From: Methylibium sp965279545
GTDB lineage: Bacteria > Pseudomonadota > Gammaproteobacteria > Burkholderiales > Burkholderiaceae_C
Direction: 5' to 3'
DNA: 64,000 nucleotides
NCBI RefSeq assembly: GCF_965279545.1
Contig: NZ_OZ257250.1
Coordinates: forward strand, 558,001-622,000
Part shown: positions 11,836 through 23,006 of the stretch, one piece after another
How positions within the stretch are numbered: the stretch's first letter is position 1
Layout: each line of letters begins with the position of its first letter
Position numbers and translations under genes: made by a program
Notes under the pieces: generated by a model
What the model was told of the DNA's origin: nothing
Database searches by the model: none
Seen by the model: the letters and a program-made list of their open reading frames with translations, nothing else

Positions 11836-12531
11836 ATGAGCCTGAACATCGACAAGCTGCGCGCATTGACGCTGGACCTGGATGACACCCTGTGGCCGAT
11901 CTGGCCGACCATCGAGCGCGCCGAGTCGGTGCTGCTGGCCTGGCTGCAGCGGCACGCGCCACGCGTCACCGAGCGCTTCGACGGGGTCGCGATGCGGAGC
12001 GTGCGAGAGGCGGTGGCGCGCGAGCGGCCCGAATGGGCCCACGACCTCGGTCGATTGCGGCGCGAGAGCATCCGCCGCCTGCTGGTCGCCGCCGACGAAG
12101 ACGAAGCGCTGGCCGACGCGGCCTTCGAGGTCTTCCTGGCCGAGCGGCAGCGCGTCGATCTCTACGCCGACACCCTGCCGGCCCTGCGACGCCTCGCCGC
12201 GCGCTGGCCGCTGTTCGCCTTGAGCAACGGCAACGCCGATCTGGAGCGCATCGGCATCCGGCGCTGGTTCAGCGGCAGTCTCGCGGCGCGTGAGTTGGGC
12301 ATCGGCAAGCCCGATGGTCGCATCTTCGCGGCTGCGTGCGAGCGCCTGGACTGTTTGCCGCAGGAGGTGCTGCACGTCGGTGACGACTTGGCGCTCGACG
12401 TGCACGGCGCCCTCGATGCGGGGCTGCAGGCGGCCTGGCTGCGTCGCGATGGCGGCCATGACGCTGCCGTTGCCGCACGCTGCTGGCAGGGTCGCGACCT
12501 GCTGGCCTTGGCCGATCGGCTGGGCGTCTGA
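11836..12531 (+). CDS. HAD-superfamily hydrolase, YigB-like
   Basis: Cytosolic phosphatase of the haloacid dehalogenase superfamily, 231 residues. Motif I is LDLDDTLW with the nucleophilic Asp near residue 15, motif II is LSNGN, motif III is GKPDGRIF and motif IV is HVGDDLALDV. An all-alpha cap (residues ~20-110) separates motifs I and II. The family includes flavin mononucleotide phosphatase YigB; that substrate would fit beside a LOV photoreceptor gene but is only an inference. It is divergently transcribed from the sensor kinase, with 123 bp between the starts, so the two may share control sequences. Confidence 0.85.
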   Translation: MSLNIDKLRALTLDLDDTLWPIWPTIERAESVLLAWLQRHAPRVTERFDGVAMRSVREAVARERPEWAHDLGRLRRESIRRLLVAADEDEALADAAFEVFLAERQRVDLYADTLPALRRLAARWPLFALSNGNADLERIGIRRWFSGSLAARELGIGKPDGRIFAAACERLDCLPQEVLHVGDDLALDVHGALDAGLQAAWLRRDGGHDAAVAARCWQGRDLLALADRLGV

Positions 12532-12554
12532 CTCCGGCGCGGAGGCCGCGCGGT

Positions 12555-13496
12555 TCAGTCGCTCGAGCGCGGCACGGTGTCCTGGAAGCTCAGGACGTCG
12601 AAGTTGACGGTCGGTGCCGTCGGATCGGTCGGTGACGCGCCGAGGCAGATCACGCCGCTGCCGTGCAGTGTGCAACTGCCGCGCCGCAGGGCGATCACTT
12701 CATCGCGACCGGCGAAACGCACATAAGTGCCGTTGTAGCTGAGATCGCTGACCTGGAAGGTGCCGCCATGCCACTCGACCCGCGCGTGCGAGCGCGAGAC
12801 CCGCGTGTCGTCGATGCAATAGGTGGCCTGCGGACTGCGACCCAGGATCGCCGGCAGGTCGACACCCGCGAACACCCGGGTCACGTCCAGCCAGGCCAGC
12901 CGGATGCCGTCCGGCGCGGGCATTGGCGCCGAGCCTTCGAACAGTGTGGCGACCGTCTCGCCGAAGCGTCGTGCCTCGAGGCGGTAGACCTGCACCGGCT
13001 CCTGACGGCCGCGCAGCTGCAGCTTGCTCAGGGATCGGAAGCGTCCGCGGTGGTCGGGGTCGAGGCCTTCGAGCACCTGCTGCGTGGTGAGCGTCTCGTT
13101 GTCGCCGGCGCTGTCGAGCAGGCGCGCGGCCACGTTGACGGCATCGCCGAAGCAGTCGCCGTTGAGCTCGATCAGCTCGCCATGCGCCATGGCGACCTGC
13201 AGTTTGAGCGCGGAGCGGCGCGCACCGCTTTGCGGGCCCTCGGCGACGATGCGGTCCAGCGATTCGTGCATTTCGTCGGCCGCATCAATACCGCCCTGAG
13301 GCTGCTCGAACACGGCCATCAGCCCGTCGCCCAGCGTCTTGACGACCTGGCCCCCGCAGGTACCAACGATCTGGGCCATCAGCGCGACGCTCTGCGTCAC
13401 GACCGATGCCGCTTCGGCATTGCCGAGCTTCTCGAACAGACCCGTGCTGCCGCGCAGGTCGGCGAACAGGACGGTGCGTTGGAGCAGTGCGGTCAT
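12555..13496 (-). CDS. Class III nucleotidyl cyclase with C-terminal FHA domain
   Basis: A 313-residue soluble protein. The N-terminal cyclase homology domain (1-175) has VLFADLRGST with the first metal Asp, KTLGDGLMAVF with the second Asp and the substrate-recognising Lys, and GDAVNVAARL with the transition-state Asn/Arg. The C-terminal half is an FHA phosphothreonine-binding domain (DDTRVSRSHARVEW, DLSYNGTYV). It probably makes cAMP, or is a regulated cyclase homologue, in response to a phosphoprotein. The ATG before TALLQRTVLF was chosen. The gene is convergent with the HAD gene (23-bp gap); no linked Ser/Thr kinase is visible. Confidence 0.87.
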   Translation of the reverse strand: MTALLQRTVLFADLRGSTGLFEKLGNAEAASVVTQSVALMAQIVGTCGGQVVKTLGDGLMAVFEQPQGGIDAADEMHESLDRIVAEGPQSGARRSALKLQVAMAHGELIELNGDCFGDAVNVAARLLDSAGDNETLTTQQVLEGLDPDHRGRFRSLSKLQLRGRQEPVQVYRLEARRFGETVATLFEGSAPMPAPDGIRLAWLDVTRVFAGVDLPAILGRSPQATYCIDDTRVSRSHARVEWHGGTFQVSDLSYNGTYVRFAGRDEVIALRRGSCTLHGSGVICLGASPTDPTAPTVNFDVLSFQDTVPRSSD

Positions 13497-13568
13497 CGAG
13501 GCGGCGTGCAATAGATCACACAAAAGTTTATCCCGCGCCGTGTGACGCCACTATCCCCAACAAGGTGG

Positions 13569-13598
13569 GCAAGAAAAAAGCCCGGCGCAAGGCCGGGC
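13569..13598 (-). terminator. Rho-independent terminator after rpoD
   Basis: On the minus strand AGCCCGGC, a CTTGC loop, GCCGGGCT, then TTTTTTC. It lies about 140 bp beyond the rpoD stop and directly after the degenerate second copy of the rpoD 3' end. Confidence 0.85.
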
Positions 13599-13621
13599 TG
13601 ATTCGTGCCGAAGAGCTGCGC

Positions 13622-13654
13622 TCAGAGATTGTCGAGACAGGTGCGCAGCTTGTG
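13622..13654 (-). repeat. Degenerate second copy of the rpoD 3' end
   Basis: Thirty-three bases read ACAAGCTGCGCAC..., ending ACAATCTCTGA. They match the last codons and stop of rpoD (13770-13738) with about five differences: LRTCLDNL-stop instead of LRTYLDNL-stop. The copies are about 84 bp apart. The second could end a 32-codon open frame from an ATG at 13720, but nothing else supports a protein. Confidence 0.7.
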
Positions 13655-13737
13655 GCGCAAGCCGCGTGGCGATTGCTGCGCAATCGCTACCGCCTGCAGG
13701 GCGGCACGTTCCAGGCCCATCTCTTGCGCCGTCGGCT

Positions 13738-15993
<2,256 letters not shown>

Positions 15994-16310
15994 GCGATTC
16001 CTTGGAGGATGGGGTACTCGGGTGCCTGGAGCCATGCGCTGTGCGCCGGCCGCGAGCGGCAGGGCGACTCGCGGCGCCGTGCACTAGCAGGTCGGGCTGC
16101 CATCAGCCCGAAAGCGGACATGAGGGCCACAGCGTCGGCGGGCAAGCTCGCGTGAGTGTCCTGAAGGTGCAGCCCTGGCGGGGGAGGGTGGCCTGATGGT
16201 GACCCTTGTCGGGGGTGGCCGGGGCCCGGAGGTGCTGCGCTCACTCTTGCCGCATACGACTAACCGCAAATTATCGGCGATTTAACGCCTCGCGTCAAAG
16301 ACAACAGCGC

Positions 16311-18131
16311 TCACGGGCTTGCCGCGGCCTGGCTGCGTGCGAGACGGTGCTTGATCTCATCGGCGCTCGTGCGGGTGCGGCGGATGGTCTCCAGGATGTC
16401 CGGAGTCAAGGGCTCGGCGGTGGTCAGCATCTCCAGGTCGCGCTCCAGTGCGTCCAGGCGCACGCGGTCTGCGACGACGTGCAACTGGGGCTCGGCATGC
16501 TCGCCCACGTCGACTTCGTGCAGCGAGCCGATGCGCTGTGCGAGTGCGGTCAGTCCGAGCGACTCGCCGCCCGCCAGCATTTCGTCGAGCAGGGTCTGGG
16601 GCGACAGCGCACCTTCTTCGTGAAAGCGGCGGTCGAGCCAGCGAAAGAAGGCGCCGTGGGGATCGAGCACCTCGCACAGCAGCTCGTGGGTTGCCACGTC
16701 GAGGCGCTCCCACAGATCGCAGCGCTGCACCAGCAGCCACGCGCCGCGGTCGAGCGAACTGGTCGCCGCGCGCAGTGCACGTCGGCTGGGGCGCGGGGCG
16801 GGGCGGGGCGCTTCTCGCCGCGGCGCAGGTGCGCCGCCCCACAAAGTCTGGAGCTCCGCCGACTCCAGTGCGCCCGCGCGAGCGAGTTCGGTGAGCAGTT
16901 GACGCCGCAGCGCGCCTTCGGGCAGTGCCGACCAGAGCGGCTTGGCATTCGCCAGCATCAGCGCACGGCCCTCGGCGGTCTCGAGGTCGCAGTCTTCGCG
17001 CGCTGCCTCGATCAGTTGGCGTGACAGCGGCACCGCCTGTTCGACACAGGCCTCGAAGGCTGGCGCGCCCTGCTCGCGCACGAAGGAATCGGGGTCGTGC
17101 TCGGGCGGCAGGAACAGGAACTTGATGCTGCGCGTGTCGCTGGCATGCGGCAGGGCTGCTTCCAGGGCGCGACCGGCGGCGCGCCGGCCGGCCGCGTCGC
17201 CGTCGAAGCTGAAGACGATGCGGTCGGTGAAGCGCAGCAGCTTTTGCACATGCTCGGCGGTGCAGGCGGTGCCCAGCGTGGCCACCGCATTCGGGAAGCC
17301 GAGCTGGGCCAGCGCGACGACGTCCATGTAGCCCTCGACCACCAGCGCGTAGCCGCGCTCGCGCAGCGCCTGGCGGGCCTCGAACAGGCCGTACAGTTCG
17401 CGGCCCTTCACGAACACCGGCGTCTCCGGCGAGTTGAGGTATTTCGGCTCTCCGGCATCGAGCACGCGGCCGCCGAAGCCAATCACCTCGCCCTGCACCG
17501 AGCGGATCGGGAACATGATGCGGTCGCGGAAACGGTCGTAGCGCTTCTGGTCCGGTCCGTCGTCGCCTTGCACGATCACCAGCCCCGACTCGATGAGCAG
17601 CGGGTCGTCGTAGCGCGGGAACACGCTGGCCAGGCCGCGCCAGCCTTCGGGCGCGTAGCCCATGCCGAAGCGTGCGGCGATCTCGCCGGTCAGGCCGCGG
17701 CCCTTCAGGTAGGCCACCGCGCGAGGACTGGCCTTGAGCTGCTTGCGCCAATGCTCGCCGGCCTTCGCCAGCACCTCGCTGAGCGTGGCCTGGCGCTCCT
17801 TCATGGCACGGGCGTGCTCGCGCTCCTCGGGCGAGCTGTCGTCCTCGGGCACCGTCATGCCGGCCTGCTGGGCGAGCTCCCGCACGGCGTCCATGAAGCC
17901 GAGGCCGGCGTGCTCCATGAGGAAACCGATCGCGTTGCCATGCACGCCGCAGCCGAAGCAGTGGTAGGTCTGGCGCGTCGGGCTGACGGTGAAGCTGGGT
18001 GACTTCTCGCCATGGAAGGGGCACAGCCCCTTGAGGGTGGCACCGGCCTTCTTCAGTTGCACGTGCCGACCTACCACCTCGGCCACATCCGTGCGGGCCA
18101 GCAAGTCCTGGATGAAGGCGGGCGGGATCAC
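16311..18131 (-). CDS. dnaG: DNA primase DnaG
   Basis: Replication primase of 606 residues that makes RNA primers at the fork with DnaB. The N-terminal CHC2-type zinc finger is CPFHGEKSPSFTV...CFGCG (residues ~40-65). The TOPRIM catalytic core has VVEGYMDVV and FSFDGDAAGRRAA near residues 265-315. The C-terminal DnaB-interaction region is divergent, as usual. The ATG at 18131 gives normal family length. The gene is followed by 317 bp before rpoD, where the rpoD leader or promoter probably lies; no clear terminator separates the two. Confidence 0.97.
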   Translation of the reverse strand: MIPPAFIQDLLARTDVAEVVGRHVQLKKAGATLKGLCPFHGEKSPSFTVSPTRQTYHCFGCGVHGNAIGFLMEHAGLGFMDAVRELAQQAGMTVPEDDSSPEEREHARAMKERQATLSEVLAKAGEHWRKQLKASPRAVAYLKGRGLTGEIAARFGMGYAPEGWRGLASVFPRYDDPLLIESGLVIVQGDDGPDQKRYDRFRDRIMFPIRSVQGEVIGFGGRVLDAGEPKYLNSPETPVFVKGRELYGLFEARQALRERGYALVVEGYMDVVALAQLGFPNAVATLGTACTAEHVQKLLRFTDRIVFSFDGDAAGRRAAGRALEAALPHASDTRSIKFLFLPPEHDPDSFVREQGAPAFEACVEQAVPLSRQLIEAAREDCDLETAEGRALMLANAKPLWSALPEGALRRQLLTELARAGALESAELQTLWGGAPAPRREAPRPAPRPSRRALRAATSSLDRGAWLLVQRCDLWERLDVATHELLCEVLDPHGAFFRWLDRRFHEEGALSPQTLLDEMLAGGESLGLTALAQRIGSLHEVDVGEHAEPQLHVVADRVRLDALERDLEMLTTAEPLTPDILETIRRTRTSADEIKHRLARSQAAASP

Positions 18132-18192
18132 GTGCTCAGTCTAAGACTTGCCGCAGCGACGGGGCGGACGCCGCCCGCCCCACCACGGGACG

Positions 18193-18951
18193 TCAGCGCG
18201 GGGCGAGGCGGATCGCCCCGTCCAGGCGGATCACCTCGCCGTTGAGCATTTCGTTCGTGATGATCTGGTGCACCAGTTTCGCGTAGTCGGTGGGCGTGCC
18301 CAGGCGAGACGGGAAGGGCACGCCGGCGGCCAGCGCGTCCTGCACCTCCTGCGGCATCGCGAACAGCATCGGCGTGCCGAAGATGCCCGGCGCGATGGTC
18401 ATGTTGCGGATGCCGCTGCGGGCCAGGTCGCGGGCGATCGGCAGCGTCATGCCGACCACGCCGCCCTTGCTGGCCGAATAGGCGGCCTGGCCGATCTGGC
18501 CGTCGTAAGCCGCCACCGACGCAGTGGAGATCAGCACGCCGCGCTCGCCGGTCGGCTCGGGCTCGTTGCGGCCCATCGCCTCGGCGGCGAGCCGGATCAT
18601 GTTGAATGTGCCGACCAGGTTGACCGTGATCACCTTGCTGAACACCGCCAGCGGATGGGCGCCGTCCTTGCCCACCGTCTTGACGGCGGGCGCGATGCCG
18701 GCGCAGTTCACCAGGCCCATCAGCTTGCCCAGCGATACCGCCTTGGCGATGACCGCCTGGCCATCGGCTTCGCTCGCAACATCGCACTTGACGAAGGCGC
18801 CCCCGATGTCGCGCGCCACCGCCTCGCCGGCCTCGACCTGCAGGTCGGCCACGACGACGGTGCCGCCCTCGCGCGCCAGCATGCGTGCGGTGCCTTCACC
18901 GAGGCCCGAGGCGCCGCCGGTGACGATGTAGACCTTGCCTGCGATGTCCAT
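18193..18951 (-). CDS. Short-chain dehydrogenase, HSD10/3-hydroxyacyl-CoA dehydrogenase-like
   Basis: NAD-dependent Rossmann oxidoreductase of 252 residues. TGGASGLGEGTA forms the dinucleotide loop, VVADLQ (Asp) indicates NAD(H) preference, VNCAGIAP is the structural NAG-like motif, and S-Y-K catalysis is seen in STASVAAYDGQIGQAAYSASKGG. The pattern resembles type-2 3-hydroxyacyl-CoA dehydrogenases (HSD17B10) of fatty-acid or isoleucine breakdown; the substrate is not decided by sequence alone. The start is the ATG before DIAGKVY. It is a single gene, downstream of adk on the same strand with a terminator in between. Confidence 0.85.
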   Translation of the reverse strand: MDIAGKVYIVTGGASGLGEGTARMLAREGGTVVVADLQVEAGEAVARDIGGAFVKCDVASEADGQAVIAKAVSLGKLMGLVNCAGIAPAVKTVGKDGAHPLAVFSKVITVNLVGTFNMIRLAAEAMGRNEPEPTGERGVLISTASVAAYDGQIGQAAYSASKGGVVGMTLPIARDLARSGIRNMTIAPGIFGTPMLFAMPQEVQDALAAGVPFPSRLGTPTDYAKLVHQIITNEMLNGEVIRLDGAIRLAPR

Positions 18952-18980
18952 GTCGTGCTCCGATCGTGAAGAGGGCAATG

Positions 18981-19005
18981 AAAAAGGGCCGCTGCTGCGG
19001 CCCCT
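18981..19005 (-). terminator. Rho-independent terminator after adk
   Basis: Minus strand: GGGCCGC, loop AGCA, GCGGCCC, then TTTTT. It lies about 35 bp beyond the adk stop and just ahead of the SDR start, so it separates the two genes. Confidence 0.85.
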
Positions 19006-19037
19006 GTGCGTGCAAGAGACAGGCCAGACGGCCGGCG

Positions 19038-19691
19038 TCAGCTCAGGGCGGCCAGCGCCCGCGCGGTGATTTCGTCGACGCTGCCGGTGCCGGCGATCTT
19101 GCGGTACTTCGGCGCGGCCGCATCACCCGTCGCGGACCAGGCGGCGTAATAGTCGACCAGCGGCCGGGTCTGGCTCTGGTAGACCTGCAGGCGCTTGAGG
19201 ACGGTCGCCTCCTTGTCGTCGTCGCGCTGGATCAGCGGCTCGCCGCTCACGTCGTCGATACCGGCGACCTTCGGCGGGTTGAACTTCACGTGGTAGGTGC
19301 GGCCCGAGGCGACGTGGACGCGGCGTCCGCTCATGCGCTCGATGATGGCTTCGTCGGGCACGTCGATCTCGAGCACGATGTCGAGCTTCACGCCGGCAAC
19401 CTTCATCGCATCGGCCTGCGGGATCGTGCGCGGGAAGCCGTCGAACAGGAAACCCTGGGCGCAGTCGGGCTGCGCGATGCGCTCCTTGACCAGGCCGATG
19501 ATGATGTCGTCGCTGACGAGACCGCCGCTGTCCATCACCTTCTTCGCTTCGACGCCCAGCGGGGTGCCGGCCTTGACCGCAGCGCGCAGCATGTCGCCGG
19601 TCGAGATCTGCGGGATCCCGAACTTCTGGCAGATGAAGGTGGCTTGGGTGCCCTTGCCAGCGCCGGGCGCGCCCAACAGGATCAGATTCAT
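19038..19691 (-). CDS. adk: Adenylate kinase
   Basis: Cytosolic enzyme converting ATP + AMP to 2 ADP; 217 residues, the long bacterial form. The P-loop is GAPGAGKGTQA at residues 7-17, the AMP site is STGDMLR, FDGFPRT follows near residue 85, and the LID opens with RRVHVASGRTYHVKFNPPK. The LID lacks the four zinc cysteines, as in other Gram-negative enzymes. It lies downstream of kdsB on the same strand with 133 bp between them. Confidence 0.97.
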   Translation of the reverse strand: MNLILLGAPGAGKGTQATFICQKFGIPQISTGDMLRAAVKAGTPLGVEAKKVMDSGGLVSDDIIIGLVKERIAQPDCAQGFLFDGFPRTIPQADAMKVAGVKLDIVLEIDVPDEAIIERMSGRRVHVASGRTYHVKFNPPKVAGIDDVSGEPLIQRDDDKEATVLKRLQVYQSQTRPLVDYYAAWSATGDAAAPKYRKIAGTGSVDEITARALAALS

Positions 19692-19823
19692 CGCGGGTCC
19701 TCGTGGTTTCTTGTCGGTTCGCGCACCGTGTCGCTCGAGGCGGCAAGTGGCTTGTCTCGCTGGTATTCGACCCGCTGGATTCGATCCGGCGAAGTCGAAA
19801 TGAGAATACCACGCAGCCTTTCG

Positions 19824-20618
19824 TCAACCTGACTCGCGCAGCCCTTTGCGGGTCGCATCGGCGAACAGGGCCCGCACACGCTCGAGGTCTTCGGGCGTGT
19901 CGATGCCCGGGCCCGGACGCAGCGGGCTCACGTGCACCGCGATCCGTTCGCCATGCCACAGCACGCGCAGCTGCTCGAGCGACTCGATCGTCTCGATCGG
20001 GCTCGGCGGCAGCGTCGGGTAGCGGCGCAGGAACGCCGCGCGGTAGGCGTACAGGCCGATGTGCCGCAAGGGCGGCGGATCACTGAGCGAGCGGGCCTGG
20101 CGCAGTCCGGCGGCGTAGCCGTCGCGCCACCAGGGAATGGGGGCGCGCGAGAAGGTCAATGCGCGGCCCTGGGCGTCGCAGACCACCTTCACGACATTGG
20201 GATTCTCGAACTCCGCCACGCTGTCGATCGCGTGGGCTGCCGTGGCCATCGCGCACTCGGGCCGCCGCGCCAGCAGTGCGGCGCAGGCGTCGATCAGTGC
20301 GGGGTCGATCAGCGGCTCGTCGCCCTGCACGTTGACGACGATCTCGCCGTCCGCCAGTCCGAGCAGCTCGCAGGCCTCGGCCAGGCGGTCGCTGCCGGTC
20401 GCGTGGTCGCGGCGCGTGAGCAACGCGCGCACGGCATGCCGTGCGCAGGCGTCGACGGTGCGGGCGTCGTCGGCGGCCACCACCACCGCGCTCGCACCGC
20501 TGGACATCGCGCTGTGCGCCACCCGCACCACCATCGGCAGGCCCGCGATGTCGGCGAGCGGCTTGTCCGGCAGGCGGCTCGAGCCGAGCCGTGCCGGAAT
20601 GAGGACCGTGAAGCTCAT
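19824..20618 (-). CDS. kdsB: CMP-Kdo synthetase
   Basis: 3-deoxy-manno-octulosonate cytidylyltransferase, 264 residues, which activates Kdo with CTP for lipopolysaccharide inner-core assembly. Landmarks are VLIPARLGSSRLPDKPL at the N-terminus, VVVAADD, NVQGDEPLIDP near residue 105, and HIGLYAYRAAFLRRY. The ATG at 20618 overlaps the stop of the Trm112-like gene (ATGA), so a longer upstream start was rejected. It is the last gene of the exbB-exbD-lpxK-Trm112-kdsB operon. Confidence 0.96.
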   Translation of the reverse strand: MSFTVLIPARLGSSRLPDKPLADIAGLPMVVRVAHSAMSSGASAVVVAADDARTVDACARHAVRALLTRRDHATGSDRLAEACELLGLADGEIVVNVQGDEPLIDPALIDACAALLARRPECAMATAAHAIDSVAEFENPNVVKVVCDAQGRALTFSRAPIPWWRDGYAAGLRQARSLSDPPPLRHIGLYAYRAAFLRRYPTLPPSPIETIESLEQLRVLWHGERIAVHVSPLRPGPGIDTPEDLERVRALFADATRKGLRESG

Positions 20619-20818
20619 TCGGACAGCGGCGCCGGCTGCGACGGCGGCTCGTCCAGCGCGCGGGCCTCGCCTTCGAGCATCACCGGGATGCCGTCGCGGA
20701 TCGGGAACGCCAGCCGGTCGGCGGCGCAGTGCAGTTCGTGGGCGGCGTGATCGTGCGTCAGCGGGCCCTTGCAGATCGGGCACACCAGCAAGTCCATCAA
20801 TCGGGTGTCCATGCTCAT
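20615..20818 (-). CDS. Trm112/YcaR-family small zinc-ribbon protein
   Basis: A 67-residue protein of the UPF0434/Trm112 family: LLVCPICKGPL forms the first zinc knuckle and HELHCAADRLAFPIRDGIPVML the characteristic second half. In bacteria its partner is not firmly known; the eukaryotic homologue activates methyltransferases. Both ends overlap neighbours by ATGA, lpxK upstream and kdsB downstream. That tight placement between two LPS genes is conserved in many proteobacteria. Confidence 0.9.
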   Translation of the reverse strand: MSMDTRLMDLLVCPICKGPLTHDHAAHELHCAADRLAFPIRDGIPVMLEGEARALDEPPSQPAPLSE

Positions 20819-21891
20819 CCTTCGCGGCGCGGTGACAGGGGCGCCAGTGCGGCATCGAGCGCGGCAAAGAACGCCGGCTCCGGCGAGAAGTCTAGCGGCG
20901 CGACCCAGATGCGTGTGCCGGGCCGCTCCCGCAGCACGCGATCTGCCGGGAGCTTGACGGCGTCCTTCTCGGTCACGATCACGTCGCGGGTGTCGGCAGG
21001 CCAGGGCAGGGCGGCGAAGTCGGCGTGATCCGCCAACGCCTGCTCCCGGACTTCCAGCCCGGCGCTGCGCAGCTGGTCGAAGAAGCGCTGCGGTTGCGCG
21101 ATGCCGGCACAGGCGAGCAGCGGCCGGCCTCGCAGCGCGTGCAGGGCCGCGGTCGATGCCGGTTCGCCCTGCCACCACGCCGCGAGTGCCGCGGCACCGG
21201 CCAGCGAACGCCGGGTGCCGTAGCCGGCGAGCGGCGTGCTCGGCGTCTCGGCGTTGTAGAGCACCAGCGTCGCGGCCGCACCGCCGGGCGTGTCGATCGG
21301 CTCGCGCAGCGGACCGGCCGGCAGCAGCCAGCCGTTGCCGGCGCCGCGGGCGTCGAACACCACCACCTCGACGTCGCGCGCCAGCCGGCGGTGCTGCAGC
21401 CCGTCGTCGGCCACGATCACATCGATGTCCGGCCGGGCCGCCAACAGGGCGCGAACGGCGGCCACCCGGTCGCGGCCGACGACGACCGGTGCACCGCTGC
21501 GCAGGTGGATCAACAGCGGCTCGTCGCCCACCGCGCCGGCAGGGGTGTTCGCCCGCACGGCCTGCACGCCGTCGGCAGCGCGACCATGGCCGCGTGACAC
21601 CACGCCGGGCCGCCAGCCCCGTTGGCGCAGATGCGCGAGCACGGCGATCACCGTCGGCGTCTTGCCGGCGCCGCCGGCGATGCGGTTGCCCACCACCACC
21701 ACCGGCCGGCCGGCCGGCTCGCTGCCCGGCAGGCCGAGGCGGTAGCCTGCATTGCGGACCGCCACGACGGCACCGTAGAGCACCGACAGCGGCCACAGCG
21801 CACAGGCCAGCGGCCCGCGCTTCAGCCAGTGGCGGGTCAGGACGGTTTCGAGCGGCGCGCGCACCGGCGCGCGAGGCCGGTCCGCATTCAA
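20815..21891 (-). CDS. lpxK: Tetraacyldisaccharide 4'-kinase
   Basis: Inner-membrane lipid A kinase, 358 residues, phosphorylating the 4' position of the disaccharide. There is an N-terminal hydrophobic anchor (CALWPLSVLYGAVVAV, residues ~30-46), the Walker A loop GNRIAGGAGKTP near residue 70, SRGHGR, DEPLLI and VIVADDGLQHRRL. The start overlaps the exbD stop and the stop overlaps the Trm112 start. This is the normal gene order for Burkholderiales. Confidence 0.96.
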   Translation of the reverse strand: MNADRPRAPVRAPLETVLTRHWLKRGPLACALWPLSVLYGAVVAVRNAGYRLGLPGSEPAGRPVVVVGNRIAGGAGKTPTVIAVLAHLRQRGWRPGVVSRGHGRAADGVQAVRANTPAGAVGDEPLLIHLRSGAPVVVGRDRVAAVRALLAARPDIDVIVADDGLQHRRLARDVEVVVFDARGAGNGWLLPAGPLREPIDTPGGAAATLVLYNAETPSTPLAGYGTRRSLAGAAALAAWWQGEPASTAALHALRGRPLLACAGIAQPQRFFDQLRSAGLEVREQALADHADFAALPWPADTRDVIVTEKDAVKLPADRVLRERPGTRIWVAPLDFSPEPAFFAALDAALAPLSPRREG

Positions 21892-22337
21892 CGCGACTCG
21901 GCGTCGGTGGGGGCACCGTTGCGGCTGCCCTGGGTCGCGAAGGTCAGTTGCTGCAGGCCGGCGCGGCGCGCCGCGTCCATCACGTTGATGACGCTCTGGT
22001 GTGCCGCGCTGGCGTCGGCGGAGACGATCACGACCCGGTCGCTCTGGCCCGCCGCCGCAGCGGCCAGGGCGGCGGTCAGCGTCGCGAGATCCTTGCCGGC
22101 GACCTGGTCGCGGTTCACCGTGTAGCGGCCGTCGCTCGAGACCCCGACGATGATTTCCTTCGGGTAGTCGCGCGCACGCTCGGCGTCGGCCACCGGCAGG
22201 TTCACCTTCAGCTCGGTGAACTTGGAGTAGGTGGTCGAGAGCATCAGGAAGATCAGGATCACCAGCAGCACGTCGATGAAGGGGATCAGGTTGATCTCCG
22301 GTTCCTCGCTGCGGCGGTGGCGGAAATTCATCGCCAT
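21888..22337 (-). CDS. exbD: ExbD/TolR-family energy-transducing protein
   Basis: A 149-residue inner-membrane protein of the proton-driven ExbB-ExbD complex. A single N-terminal membrane helix follows RRSEEPEINLIPFIDVLLV, with the proton-handling Asp in FIDV (residue ~22); a periplasmic domain of about 100 residues follows. A second ATG two codons downstream is equally possible as start. Because it is fused to an LPS operon without tonB, its partner could be a TonB or Tol system elsewhere. Confidence 0.93.
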   Translation of the reverse strand: MAMNFRHRRSEEPEINLIPFIDVLLVILIFLMLSTTYSKFTELKVNLPVADAERARDYPKEIIVGVSSDGRYTVNRDQVAGKDLATLTAALAAAAAGQSDRVVIVSADASAAHQSVINVMDAARRAGLQQLTFATQGSRNGAPTDAESR

Positions 22338-22364
22338 GGTGGGGTTGGGCGGGGTGCGCGCCGC

Positions 22365-23006
22365 TCAGTTCGGGCGGGACGTGAAGCGCAGCAGGTGCGG
22401 CATGATGCGCTCGCTCGCTTGCTCGAGATCGATGGTGTATTCGTCGATCCGCCCACGGAAGTAGCGGTAGAACATCAGCGAGGGAATGGCGACGACCAGT
22501 CCGAACGCGGTGTTGTAGAGCGCGATCGAGATGCCGTGCGCCAGTTGTTCCGGGTTGCCGCCGACGCCGGCGGTCGTCGCCGGAGCCTGCGAACCGAAGA
22601 TCTCGATCATGCCGACCACGGTGCCGAACAGCCCCAGCAGCGGCGCGGCCGAGGCAATGGTGCCCAGCGTGTTCAGGTAGCGTTCGAGCCGGTGCACCGC
22701 AGCCCGGCCGGCCGTCTCGAAAGCGATGCGCAGGCCATCCTCGGTGATGCGCGGATCCGCGATCACGGCGCGCAGGCCGCTGGCGAGCACGCTGCCGAGT
22801 ACCGAGTTGGCCGACAGCTTGTTCACGACCTCGGGCGCCGGCAGGCTCTTGCTGGTGACGGAGATCACTTCATCGAGCAGCCGCTGCGGCGCGACGCGCA
22901 CGGTGCGCAGGCTGCTGAAACGCTCGATCACGAGGGCCAACGCGACGATGGAGCACAGGATGAGCGGCCAGATCGGCCAACCGGCGGCTTGTATGATCGA
23001 AAACAA
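22365..23006 (-). CDS. exbB: ExbB/TolQ/MotA-family proton channel protein
   Basis: A 213-residue polytopic membrane protein. There is an N-terminal helix (WPIWPLILCSIVALALVIERF), then two C-terminal helices around GTIASAAPLLGLFGTVVGMI and IALYNTAFGLVVAIPSLMFYR, the MotA_ExbB signature. The start is inferred as TTG at 23006: GGAGA sits six bases upstream, the translation begins LFSIIQAAGW as in relatives, and no ATG occurs in frame nearby. It is the first gene of the exbBD-lpxK-kdsB operon. Confidence 0.9.
   Translation of the reverse strand: MFSIIQAAGWPIWPLILCSIVALALVIERFSSLRTVRVAPQRLLDEVISVTSKSLPAPEVVNKLSANSVLGSVLASGLRAVIADPRITEDGLRIAFETAGRAAVHRLERYLNTLGTIASAAPLLGLFGTVVGMIEIFGSQAPATTAGVGGNPEQLAHGISIALYNTAFGLVVAIPSLMFYRYFRGRIDEYTIDLEQASERIMPHLLRFTSRPN

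Noticed and set aside
11713..12675. N-terminal extension of the LOV kinase frame
   Set aside because: It would overlap the divergent HAD hydrolase completely; the sequence upstream of the ATG at 11712 shows no domain.
13622..13720. Possible 32-residue peptide ending in the second rpoD tail copy
   Set aside because: Only the duplicated tail supports it; no good ribosome-binding site. Kept as a repeat, not a gene.
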